A DNA stretch of 64,000 bases from PALSA-660 sp963726435 (lineage in GTDB: Bacteria > Actinomycetota > Coriobacteriia > Anaerosomatales > PALSA-660). The notes beneath the pieces were generated by a model that had not been told where the DNA came from, searched no databases, and was given only the letters and a program-made list of their open reading frames with translations. Made by a program: the position numbers and the translations under genes. Below are positions 18,419-29,375 of the stretch, one piece after another. Every line of letters begins with the position of its first letter. Position 1 is the stretch's first letter. The DNA lies in contig CAVSCJ010000006.1 in the NCBI GenBank assembly GCA_963726435.1, forward strand, positions 600,271 to 664,270, read 5' to 3'.

Positions 18419-19362
18419 GGCGCCACCTCCTCCAGCGCGCTCAAGAGCTTCGCCGTGTCGTGGTGTCTCCGGTCCTCGGCGTCGGTCAGGTCCCGGACCA
18501 CGCACTCGATCCCTTGCGGCGTGATGCGCGCGATCGCCTCCGGCCCGGCCGACACGGGGTCGATCTCCGGCGGCAGAGGGTGACCGGCGCTGTCGTGCAG
18601 CAGCGCCACGTCGATGGCCCGTCCGAGCCCATGCCGGACCAGGGCGTCGACGTGATCGGCGGCGTCCATGCCGTTGGTCTCTCCACGCTGGTTGGCGACG
18701 TTGCAGACGTATACGACGCGGCCCCGGGCTGCGGCAAGCGCCTCGCCGATGCCGTTGACGAGGAAGTTCGGGAGGATCGAGGTGAAGAGCGACCCCGGTC
18801 CGATAACGACGAGGTCGGCCATGCGGATCGCCTCGGCTGCGGGCGCGTACGCGCGCGCGGGCGTGCCGGCCGCGTAACGCACTCGCGCGATCGGCGCCGC
18901 GCTACGCGCCACCTGTGACTGGCCGACGACGCGCGTGCCCTCGACATCCTCGGCGGTGAGGACCACGTCGTCCAGGGTGGAGGGGACGACCCGGCCGCGC
19001 GCCTCGAGAAGCCGCCCCGCCGCGTCGAGCGCGGCGGGGAACGAGCCCTCGATGTCGGCGAGAGCTGCGATCACGAGGTTCCCGAGTGCGTGACCCGCGA
19101 GTCCCTCACCGTGGGGGAACCGGTAGGAGAACACTTGCGCCAACGGCGACTTCGGGTCGGCCGCCATCGCAACCAGGCAGTTGCGGGCGTCGCCGGGCGG
19201 AAGCATCCCGAGCTCGCGGCGCAGATGCCCGCTCGAGCCTCCATCATCGGCCATCGTGACGACCGCGGTGACTTCCCACCCCATGGCCAGGAGACAGCTC
19301 AGCACCTTGGGCAGGCCGGTGCCGCCTCCGACGGCCACCGCCCTGCGACCGGACTCGCTCAT
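18415..19362 (-). CDS. yvcK: YvcK/gluconeogenesis factor family protein
   Basis: With the ATG at 19362 (overlapping the rapZ stop as ATGA) the protein has 315 residues. Family signatures are AVGGGTGLPKVLSCLL, TMADDGGSSGHLRRELGMLP, GDARNCLVAMA, VIGPGSLFTSILPNFLV and VCNVANQRGETNGM. Relatives bind UDP-sugars, fold like CofD and are needed for growth on gluconeogenic carbon and for cell shape. It lies between rapZ and whiA with overlaps at both ends. Confidence 0.94.
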   Translation of the reverse strand: MSESGRRAVAVGGGTGLPKVLSCLLAMGWEVTAVVTMADDGGSSGHLRRELGMLPPGDARNCLVAMAADPKSPLAQVFSYRFPHGEGLAGHALGNLVIAALADIEGSFPAALDAAGRLLEARGRVVPSTLDDVVLTAEDVEGTRVVGQSQVARSAAPIARVRYAAGTPARAYAPAAEAIRMADLVVIGPGSLFTSILPNFLVNGIGEALAAARGRVVYVCNVANQRGETNGMDAADHVDALVRHGLGRAIDVALLHDSAGHPLPPEIDPVSAGPEAIARITPQGIECVVRDLTDAEDRRHHDTAKLLSALEEVAP

Positions 19363-20276
19363 GCGCGGTCCAGGTCTCGGCGGATGTCGCGATGATTCAA
19401 CGAGATGTCGTACCCCAAAGAGCGCAGGTACTGAGCGGTCTGCTCCGCCAGCACGACACTCCGGTGCATTCCCCCGGTGCAGCCGAGCGCTATGGACAGG
19501 TGATGCTTGCCCTCGATGAGGTAGCTCGGGAGCAGATCCCGCAGTAGCGGCAGCCACAGTTCCATGAAGCGCAACGTCTCCTCGCGCTCGAGGACGAAGC
19601 GGCGCACCGCCGACTCCAGGCCCGTCTTGTGCCGGAGCCGGGCGACGTAGAAGGGGTTGGGCAGGAATCGGACGTCCATCACGATGTCGGCGTCGATCGG
19701 CAACCCGTACTTGAACCCGAACGAGCCGACGGTGACCGACAGCGAGTCCTTCAGACTGTCCGAGAGGAAGCGGCGCCTGATGGCCTCACGCAGTTGGGCC
19801 GGCAGCATGTCACTGGTGTCTATCACGAGCGCCGCGCGGTCGCGGACCTTGGCCAGACCTCTCTGCTCGGCCCTGATCCCCTCGACGACCGAGCCGCCCT
19901 CGCACAACGGGTGGCGCCTGCGGGTCGTCTTGAAACGGTTGACCAGCACCTTCTCCGCAGCCTCGAGGTACAGGATCCGGTACGGCTGGCCGCTCGCCTC
20001 GATCTTGTCGAGTTCGTCCAGCAGCGTCCCAAAGAACTCCATCGACCTCATGTCGCACACGACGGCGACGCGGCCGATGCGGCTGCCGGGAAGGGCGGTG
20101 AGCTCCACCAGTCGCGACAGCAGGGCGGGCGGCAGGTTGTCTATGCAGAAGTAGCCGAGGTCCTCGAACGTGTGGATCGCCTCGGAGCGCCCCGCTCCCG
20201 ACAGACCGGTGATGATCACCAGTTCGGCGGGCGCCCCGACGGGGTCGGGCTCGCAGGTATCGATGTCGTCGCTCAT
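19359..20276 (-). CDS. rapZ: RapZ-family nucleotide-binding protein
   Basis: The 305-residue protein has an N-terminal P-loop (IITGLSGAGRSEA, with Arg in place of the usual Lys, common in actinobacterial members), FEDLGYFCIDNLPPALL, and the C-terminal RapZ domain with SFGFKYGLPIDADIVMDVRF, LPNPFYV and IALGCTGGMHRSVVLAE. In proteobacteria RapZ controls amino-sugar synthesis through small RNAs. In actinobacteria its role is less clear. It begins the rapZ-yvcK-whiA unit, with ATGA overlap to yvcK. Confidence 0.95.
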   Translation of the reverse strand: MSDDIDTCEPDPVGAPAELVIITGLSGAGRSEAIHTFEDLGYFCIDNLPPALLSRLVELTALPGSRIGRVAVVCDMRSMEFFGTLLDELDKIEASGQPYRILYLEAAEKVLVNRFKTTRRRHPLCEGGSVVEGIRAEQRGLAKVRDRAALVIDTSDMLPAQLREAIRRRFLSDSLKDSLSVTVGSFGFKYGLPIDADIVMDVRFLPNPFYVARLRHKTGLESAVRRFVLEREETLRFMELWLPLLRDLLPSYLIEGKHHLSIALGCTGGMHRSVVLAEQTAQYLRSLGYDISLNHRDIRRDLDRA

Positions 20277-20288
20277 CTATCGCACCCG

Positions 20289-20675
20289 CTACTTCTCACG
20301 CTTGGTGAGGCCGTCGGCAACGCCGCTGAAGACCGCGACGATGATCGCCGCCAGCGCAGTGAGCAGGAAGCCCCTGTCGACGCTGATCGGCAGGAGAGCT
20401 GCGGCAAGGTAGAACATGGCCAGGTTGATCACGAGGGAGAACAGCCCCAGGGACAGGATCGTGATCGGCAGGGTGAGGACCTTCACGATCGGCTTGACGA
20501 TCCCGTTGACCAGCCCCAGGACGATCGCGAAGACGCAGGCCACTCCGAAGGCCGCCCAAGAGAACGGCTGCCCGGGGCCGACGCCCTGGATGCCGATGAA
20601 GCCGAGGTAGGCGACGAGCAGAACGCCGAGAGACGTGATCGCCGTGCGGATGAGGAACCTGACCACCTCGACCAC
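20289..20675 (-). CDS. Phage holin family 4 / YvlD-like membrane protein
   Basis: The 128-residue protein has four hydrophobic helices (TAITSLGVLLVAYLGFIGI, FSWAAFGVACVFAIVLGLVN, TLPITILSLGLFSLVINLAM, GFLLTALAAIIVAVFSGVAD). The GLVNGIVKPIVKVLTLPITI segment marks the YvlD/phage-holin-4 superfamily. Such chromosomal proteins are small membrane proteins of uncertain role and need not be holins. It lies 12 bp upstream of rapZ, in the same direction, after uvrC. Confidence 0.8.
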   Translation of the reverse strand: MVEVVRFLIRTAITSLGVLLVAYLGFIGIQGVGPGQPFSWAAFGVACVFAIVLGLVNGIVKPIVKVLTLPITILSLGLFSLVINLAMFYLAAALLPISVDRGFLLTALAAIIVAVFSGVADGLTKREK

Positions 20676-20760
20676 CCCCGTCTCGTGGGCGCGCGACAGT
20701 CGCCGTCGCGCAACACTCGGAGTATAGCAACGCCCGGAGGCGGAGTCGGTCAGGACGGCG

Positions 20761-22641
20761 TCACCCGGGCGGCTGCGAGTCCAGTGTTCGCAGGAACTCG
20801 GCGACGTCCTGCGCGAGCGCCTCGGAGATCCCTTTCACTGCAGCGATCTCGGCAACGCCCGCCGCCCGCAGCCGCCTGACCGACCCGAAAGCCTTGACCA
20901 GCGCCTGCTTGCGCGTCGGCCCGACCCCCGGGATCTCGTCGAGTATCGAGGCCGTCATGGCCTTGCCGCGCAGTTCGCGGTGGTAGGCGATCGCGAAGCG
21001 ATGCGCCTCGTCGCGGACGCGCTTGACCAAGTACAGCGAGGGCGAGCCTCCTGGGAGCACGACGGGCTCCTCCCAGTGCGCGACGAACAGCTCCTCCTCG
21101 CGCTTGGCGAGAGCCGCGACCGGCACGCCCTCCACGCCGATCTCGGCGAGTGCCGCCAGCGCGGCCGAGAGCTGCGGCTTGCCGCCGTCGACCATCAGCA
21201 GGTCGGGCCTGCGCGCGAATCGCGAGCCCTCCTTCGCCTCCCGCAGGAAGCGCCGCTGCAGCACCTCGCGCAGCATCGCGACGTCGTTCGCCTCGGGAGT
21301 CTCGCCGCGGATCTTGAAGCGCCGGTAGCCGGACGGATCCGCTCTCCCCGCCTCGAACACGATCATCGAGCCGACGGAGAAGCGCCCGTGCAGGGTCGAG
21401 ATGTCATAGCACTCGATACGCAGCGGCGGGACGGCCAGTCCGAGAGCGCTCTCCAGCTCGAGAAGCGCCTGGTTGACTCTGTCCTCGTCGTAGCGGGTGC
21501 GGAACTTGTATCGCGCCAGAGCGTGGCGGGCGTTGGTGCTCGCCATCTCCAGCAGGCGCCGGCGCTCCCCGCGCTCGGGGCGCTCGACACTTGCCTTGCG
21601 GCCGCGGCGTTGCGCCAGCCAAACCTCGAGCGGCTCGCGATCGTCAGGAAGCGTCGCGACCAGCACCTGTCTCGGCACGTGTGAGGCCTCGTCGTAATAG
21701 CGCAACAGGAAGGCCTCGATGAGCTCCGCGTCGGAGACGTCGAGCCCCTGGTCGAGGACGAACTCGCTGGATCCCTGCACCCGGCCCTCTCGGATGTGCA
21801 CCACGTGGACGGCCGCGATCGTCTCCTCGCGGAACACGCCGATCGCGTCGGCGTCCAGCCCGCTCGCGCTGACGATCGTCTGACGCTCGAGGATCGAGCG
21901 GACTGCCTCGAGCCGCTTCCGGTAGCGCCCCGCGCGCTCGTAGTCGAGATCGGCGGACGCCTCGCGCATCCTCCGCTCAAGGTCGCGCTCGACGGTCGCC
22001 TGTCTTCCGTCGAGGAACGCCTCCACCAGCGCCACCGTCGCGGCGTACTCCTCCTGCGTGATGGCGCCGACGCACGGCCCAGGGCCCTTGCCGACGTGAT
22101 AGTCGAAGCACGGCTTGCCGGTGGGCTTGCCCCCGCGGGCGATGACGCGCTTCCATTCGACGCAGTCCGTACGGCAGATCGGATAGACGCGGCGCACAAC
22201 GTCGATGGTGGCGCGCGCGGCCTTCGCGTCGGTGTAGGGACCGAAGTAGGCGACGCCGACCCGGTGCTTCTCACGCGTGTACTTGATCGCCGGGAACGGC
22301 TCGGACGTGGTCAGGGCGATGTAGGGGTAGGTCTTGTCGTCGCGGTAGTCGACGTTGTAGCGCGGCCGGTGCTCCTTGATGAGGTTGTTCTCGAGGATCA
22401 GCGACTCGACCTCGTTCGTGGTGACCACGTAGTCGAACGAGGCCACGCGCGACATCATCTCAGGCACCATCGCGCGGTCGTCATGTCCCTGCGCGTACTG
22501 CTTCATCCGCTTGCGCAGCGATCTCGCCTTGCCGACGTACAGGACCCCGCCCGAAGCGTCCTTCCACAGGTAGACGCCGGGCGTGTCGGGGACCGCCTTG
22601 AGCTGTTCGCGTATGTGGTCGCTGCCGTAGTGCGGGGTCAT
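20761..22641 (-). CDS. uvrC: Excinuclease ABC subunit C
   Basis: With the ATG at 22641 the protein has 626 residues. It has the GIY-YIG nuclease domain at the start (TPGVYLWKDASGGVLYVGKA), the UvrB-binding UVR motif (RRMREASADLDYERAGRYRK), the RNase H-like second nuclease domain (IECYDISTLHGRFSVGSMIV, DLLMVDGGKPQLSAA) and a C-terminal helix-hairpin-helix pair (SILDEIPGVGPTRKQALVKA). UvrC makes both incisions in nucleotide excision repair. uvrA and uvrB are also in this window but are not in the same operon. Confidence 0.96.
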   Translation of the reverse strand: MTPHYGSDHIREQLKAVPDTPGVYLWKDASGGVLYVGKARSLRKRMKQYAQGHDDRAMVPEMMSRVASFDYVVTTNEVESLILENNLIKEHRPRYNVDYRDDKTYPYIALTTSEPFPAIKYTREKHRVGVAYFGPYTDAKAARATIDVVRRVYPICRTDCVEWKRVIARGGKPTGKPCFDYHVGKGPGPCVGAITQEEYAATVALVEAFLDGRQATVERDLERRMREASADLDYERAGRYRKRLEAVRSILERQTIVSASGLDADAIGVFREETIAAVHVVHIREGRVQGSSEFVLDQGLDVSDAELIEAFLLRYYDEASHVPRQVLVATLPDDREPLEVWLAQRRGRKASVERPERGERRRLLEMASTNARHALARYKFRTRYDEDRVNQALLELESALGLAVPPLRIECYDISTLHGRFSVGSMIVFEAGRADPSGYRRFKIRGETPEANDVAMLREVLQRRFLREAKEGSRFARRPDLLMVDGGKPQLSAALAALAEIGVEGVPVAALAKREEELFVAHWEEPVVLPGGSPSLYLVKRVRDEAHRFAIAYHRELRGKAMTASILDEIPGVGPTRKQALVKAFGSVRRLRAAGVAEIAAVKGISEALAQDVAEFLRTLDSQPPG

Positions 22642-22753
22642 CGTGTCTCGATTGTAGTGGTCGGCCGCCGGGAAAGGGTCAGCGTCCCGTGCGGTATCGG
22701 GGTACCATTGGGCCGAGCCCTCGACCGCAGCGATCGCAAGGATCCGAGGCCGC

Positions 22754-23943
22754 GTGACCGGTATCCTCGACATCGAGACCGTTCTGATCACGTACGCGGC
22801 ATCGTCGGCCATCTGTCTGGCCGTGATCGGACCGGTCTGGTATGACAACCGCAAGCGGATCCCGGGGCTCGGGTTCTGGCTGGCCGACTACATCCTGCAG
22901 TTCATCGCCATGCCCCTCATCGCTCTGCGCGGGATCGTGCCGGACTTCGTCTCGATCGTGCTGGCCAACACGTTCGTCATAGGCGGCACGGTCCTGCTCT
23001 ACATGGGGCTGCAGCGTTTCGCGGGTCGCGAAGGCATCCGGGTCCACAACTACTTGATGCTCGCCCTCTTCTTCTCGGTGCAGACCTACTTCACGTTCGT
23101 GGCCCCCGACATGACCGCCCGCAACATCAACATCTCGGCGGGCCTGCTCTTCATCAGCGTTCAGATCGCGTGGCTCATGCTCAGACGCGTGCGCCCTGAG
23201 ATGCGTGTCGCTGCCCGCGGTGTCGGAGCGATCATGGTCGCATACGGCGCCTTGAGCCTGACGAGGATCGCCGTGGACCTCGCGGTGCCCAGCCCCAACG
23301 ACCTCTTCCGCATCGGCCTCTTCGACACCGCGGTGATCCTCTCGTACGAGATGCTCTTCATAGCCCTCACCTTCGGGCTGATGCTGATCGTCAACCACCG
23401 CCTCGTCGTCGAGCTCGAAGGCGACATAATCGTCCGCGAGCTCGCCGAGGAGCGCCTGAGGGAGATGTCCGACCACGACCCGCTCACGGGACTGCTCAAC
23501 AGCAGGGCGTTCCAAGCGGCCGGTACCGACAGGCTCGCGAAGCTCGGGGAGTCCCACGCCTCGCTGATCTACCTCGATCTGGACTCCCTCAAGGAAGCCA
23601 ACGACAACTACGGCCACCCGATGGGCGACGCTGCCCTGGTCGGCCTGGCCGGGGCGCTGAGCAGGACGTTCCGTGGATCCGACGTTGTCGCCCGGATGGG
23701 AGGCGACGAGTTCGCCGTCCTCGCGATCTCGCGCGAACGGGACTCCCAAGACGCGATAGTCGCCCGCTTCTCCGCCGAACTGGCGCGCACGAACCGCAAC
23801 GGCACTCTGCCTTTCGAGGTGTCCGCCAGCCTGGGGATCGCGGCTTGGGACGGCGCCCAGGGCACGCCCGACCTCGGCGCCTTGATCAGGATCGCGGACG
23901 AGCGCATGTACGAGGCGAAGCGGAAGCACCACGCGCTCCCGGA

Positions 23944-23947
<4 letters not shown>
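22754..23947 (+). CDS. Membrane diguanylate cyclase (GGDEF)
   Basis: The first ~215 residues form six or seven membrane helices of no named sensor family that I recognise. A short helical linker (VVELEGDIIVRELAEERLRE) leads to a GGDEF domain: DHDPLTGLLNSRAFQ, YLDLDSLKEANDNYGHPMGD and an intact catalytic GGDEF. The product-inhibition I-site RGSD sits five residues before it. It should therefore make c-di-GMP from two GTP in response to a membrane or ligand signal, with feedback inhibition. It starts GTG at 22754, is divergent from uvrC and ends 4 nt inside the uvrA 3' end (tail to tail). Confidence 0.9.
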
Positions 23948-26832
<2,885 letters not shown>

Positions 26833-26977
26833 CTGGAGGGGGTTCCTTGTCGGTCGCAGTTCCGGACGCGCATTCCAGGGGCGTTCTTGCCCGATTCTCC
26901 ATTGTACGCACGACCGCAATCGAACACCTGTTCGTATCCTACGGCTGCAGGCCCGGGGCGGCAAGGACGCAAGCGAA

Positions 26978-27011
26978 GGCGCCCCGGCTGCTCGATAGCA
27001 GCCGGGGCGCC
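26978..27011. terminator. Strong intrinsic hairpin between uvrA and a lipoprotein gene
   Basis: A perfect 15-bp stem (GGCGCCCCGGCTGCT and its complement) closes a CGAT tetraloop. It lies just after the lipoprotein gene's stop on the minus strand and upstream of uvrA, so it most likely ends the lipoprotein transcript. Confidence 0.75.
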
Positions 27012-27033
27012 GCGATCCGTGATCGCGAGTCCG

Positions 27034-27549
27034 CTACCCCTTCGGGGCTACGGTTATCGACACCCCGGTCACTCCTGCGTCGCCGCTGTCCTTTGCCACT
27101 GAGATGTTGAAGACCTGGCTCCCCTTCCCACCGGTGAGCAGTCCGCCCGCGTCCATCTTCACGGTGGACTCGATCGTCCAACCCTTGTCCTTGAGCTGGG
27201 CCTCGTACCAGGCGAACACATCGGTCCAGGCGTCCGGAGTCTCGATCGCCACCATGAAGCCCTTGCCACTGTCAGCGTTGCTGACGATCCCCGCCTTGAT
27301 CGTTCCGGGCGTGTAGAGCGGCATGTCCGCCGGGAATCCTTCGGGGATCTTGCCGTCCGCAGAAGACGTCATGCTCGATCCGTCCTGGCCCGTGACGGTC
27401 ACGCTGTTGCCGCCCTGATCGACCTTCACGCCCGTGGCGTTCTCGACCCCGCCTTTGACCGCCTGTTCGACAAGTGCCCCGCAGCCCGTGACCGCCAGGA
27501 GGGCGGCGACAACGGCGAGCGCCAGCACTACGCGCGAAGTCCCCTTCAT
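27034..27549 (-). CDS. Small lipoprotein of unknown function
   Basis: The 171-residue protein begins MKGTSRVVLALAVVAALLAV and has the lipobox VTGC. The mature part has a short Gly/Ser-rich region and a domain with IPEGFPADMPLYTPGTIKAG and WYEAQLKDKGWTIE. The FPxDxPLYPG-like motif followed by WYxxxLxxxGW recurs in actinobacterial and clostridial lipoproteins of unknown role. It is divergent from amtB across a 228-bp region that holds GlnR-like boxes, so it might share nitrogen control, but this is not shown. Confidence 0.7.
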   Translation of the reverse strand: MKGTSRVVLALAVVAALLAVTGCGALVEQAVKGGVENATGVKVDQGGNSVTVTGQDGSSMTSSADGKIPEGFPADMPLYTPGTIKAGIVSNADSGKGFMVAIETPDAWTDVFAWYEAQLKDKGWTIESTVKMDAGGLLTGGKGSQVFNISVAKDSGDAGVTGVSITVAPKG

Positions 27550-27640
27550 GGTCCACCCCTTCGACCCGCGCCCGAGGGCGCTATTCCCCTGACTCCCCGA
27601 CCCCCACAGTATCCCACTCCGACATGCCGCCGGCGGCCTT

Positions 27641-27700
27641 GTTTCGCCGTCTTTTCGGCTTCGCCGCTGCGCATTGACACAGCGGAAACACCGGCGAAAC
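27641..27700 (+). promoter_or_regulatory. GlnR-like operator upstream of amtB-glnK-glnD
   Basis: Three 5-nt boxes repeat with an 11-bp period: TTGAC (27674-27678), GAAAC (27685-27689) and GAAAC (27696-27700). This fits the actinobacterial GlnR pattern gTnAC-n6-GaAAC-n6. A second pair in opposite orientation, GTTTC (27641-27645) and TTTTC (27652-27656), has the same 11-bp spacing. The site is 77 bp before the amtB start. Confidence 0.6.
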
Positions 27701-27777
27701 AACCGGACCTCACGATTCGACCGACAGAAGGCCGCGAATGCGGCCCCGGGGCGACCACACGGGAAGGAGACGACGGA

Positions 27778-29008
27778 TGCCCGCGATCGATACCGGCTCG
27801 ACCGCATGGATGCTCGTGTCCGCCGCCATGGTTCTGTTCATGACACCGGGATTGGCTCTGTTCTACGCGGGGATGGTGCGCAGCAAGAACGTGCTCTCGT
27901 CGACGATGCACTCGCTCTTCGCGATGGGGCTCGTGTCCGTGATCTGGGCCGTCATCGGGTATTCGCTCGCCTTCGGCAAGGACGTGGCCGGACTGGTGGG
28001 CGGTCTCGACGCCCTCGGCCTCTCCGGGGTCCTCGGCGCCGTCACGGGGACGGGCTCGTCGGCCATCCCGACGAGCGTGTTCGCGATGTACCAGGGGATG
28101 TTCGCCGTCATCACTGTCGGGCTCATCACGGGCGCGATCGCGGAGCGCATGAAGTTCAGGGCATATGTCATATTCGCCGCCCTGTGGGCGTTGCTCGTCT
28201 ACTCGCCCCTCGCCCACTGGGTATGGGGCGGCGGCTGGCTGATGAAGCTCGGCGCGCTCGACTTCGCGGGCGGGACCGTCGTGCACATCGCGTCGGCGGC
28301 CGCCGCGCTCGCGGCAGCGATCGTGCTCGGGAAGCGCGCCGGATACGGCACGGAGGAGCTCCGCCCCCACAACATCCCGATGTCCGTTCTGGGCGCCGGC
28401 ATCCTGTGGTTCGGGTGGTTCGGCTTCAACGCCGGCTCGGCGCTCGGCTCGGGCGAGCTCGCCGGCTCGGCCTTCATGGCGACGAACCTCTCGGCCGCCG
28501 CTGGCATGCTCGCGTGGGGACCTCGCGGAGGTGCTGACCGGACACAAACCCACGGTGCTGGGAGCCGCGTCCGGCGCTGTGGCCGGGCTCGTCGGCATCA
28601 CGCCGGCGGCCGGGTTCGTCGGCCCCATGCCCGCCCTCGTCATCGGAGCGGTCACCGGGACGCCTGTGCTACTTCGGGCTGCGCCTCAAGACGCGCTTCG
28701 GCTTCGACGACGCGCTGGACGTCGTCGGCGTGCACGGTGTGGGCGGCACCATCGGCGCGATCCTGACCGGCGTGTTCGCGAGTCTTGCGGTCAACGCCGC
28801 GGGCGCGAACGGCCTGCTCTCCGGAGGCGGGTTCGCCCTGCTCGGCAAGCAGCTCGTCGGCGTCGCCGCGACGATCGCGTTCTCATTCATCGTGTCATTC
28901 ATCATCCTGAAACTTCTCGACGCCACGATGGGCATACGCGTGGACGCCGAGACCGAGGCGAGCGGGCTCGACGTCGCGGAGCACGCTGAGACCGGGTACG
29001 AGTTCTGA
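27778..29008 (+). CDS. amtB: Ammonium transporter AmtB (two frameshifts)
   Basis: The protein has the Amt fold: TAWMLVSAAMVLFMTPGLAL, FYAGMVRSKNVLSSTMHSLF, GAIAERMKFRAYVIFAALWA, LVYSPLAHWVWGGGWL, FAGGTVVHIASAAAALAAA and LWFGWFGFNAGSALGSG with pore residues. Single-base breaks near 28520 and 28665 split the frame. The corrected reading continues VLTGHKPTVLGAASGAVAGL, VCYFGLRLKTRFGFDDALDV, VHGVGGTIGAILTGVF and ends ETGYEF. About 410 residues, full length. glnK follows by 26 nt, the classical amtB-glnK pair in which PII blocks the channel when nitrogen is plentiful. Confidence 0.9.
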
Positions 29009-29034
29009 GCCGGCCTTCGAACAGGAGACACCCC

Positions 29035-29373
29035 ATGAAGAAGATCGAGGCGGTCATCAAGCCGCACAAGCTCGACGAGGTGAAGGAAGCGCTCCACGCG
29101 CTGGGGGTGACCGGCATGACGGTCTACGAGGTCAAGGGCTTCGGCCGCCAGAAGGGCCACACCGAGATCTACCGCGGCAACGAGTACACGGTCGACTTCG
29201 TCCCGAAGACGAAGATCGAACTCGTGGTCCCGGACGACCTCGCGCCGAAGGTGGAGCAGGCGATCGTGGACGCCGCACGGGCCGACAAGATCGGCGATGG
29301 CAAGGTGTTCACGTTCGACTGCGAGAGCGCTGTGCGGATCCGCACCGGCGAGCGCGGCAACGACGCGCTCTAG
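29035..29373 (+). CDS. glnK: Nitrogen regulatory protein PII (GlnK/GlnB)
   Basis: The 112-residue protein is a complete PII: MKKIEAVIKPHKLDEVKEAL, VKGFGRQKGHTEIYRGNEYT (T-loop with Tyr51, the residue uridylylated or adenylylated in relatives), VVPDDLAPKVEQAIVDAA and GDGKVFTFDCESAVRIRTGE. It senses ATP/ADP and 2-oxoglutarate and controls AmtB. It lies between amtB and glnD, whose product would modify Tyr51. Confidence 0.95.
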   Translation: MKKIEAVIKPHKLDEVKEALHALGVTGMTVYEVKGFGRQKGHTEIYRGNEYTVDFVPKTKIELVVPDDLAPKVEQAIVDAARADKIGDGKVFTFDCESAVRIRTGERGNDAL

Positions 29374-29375
29374 GG

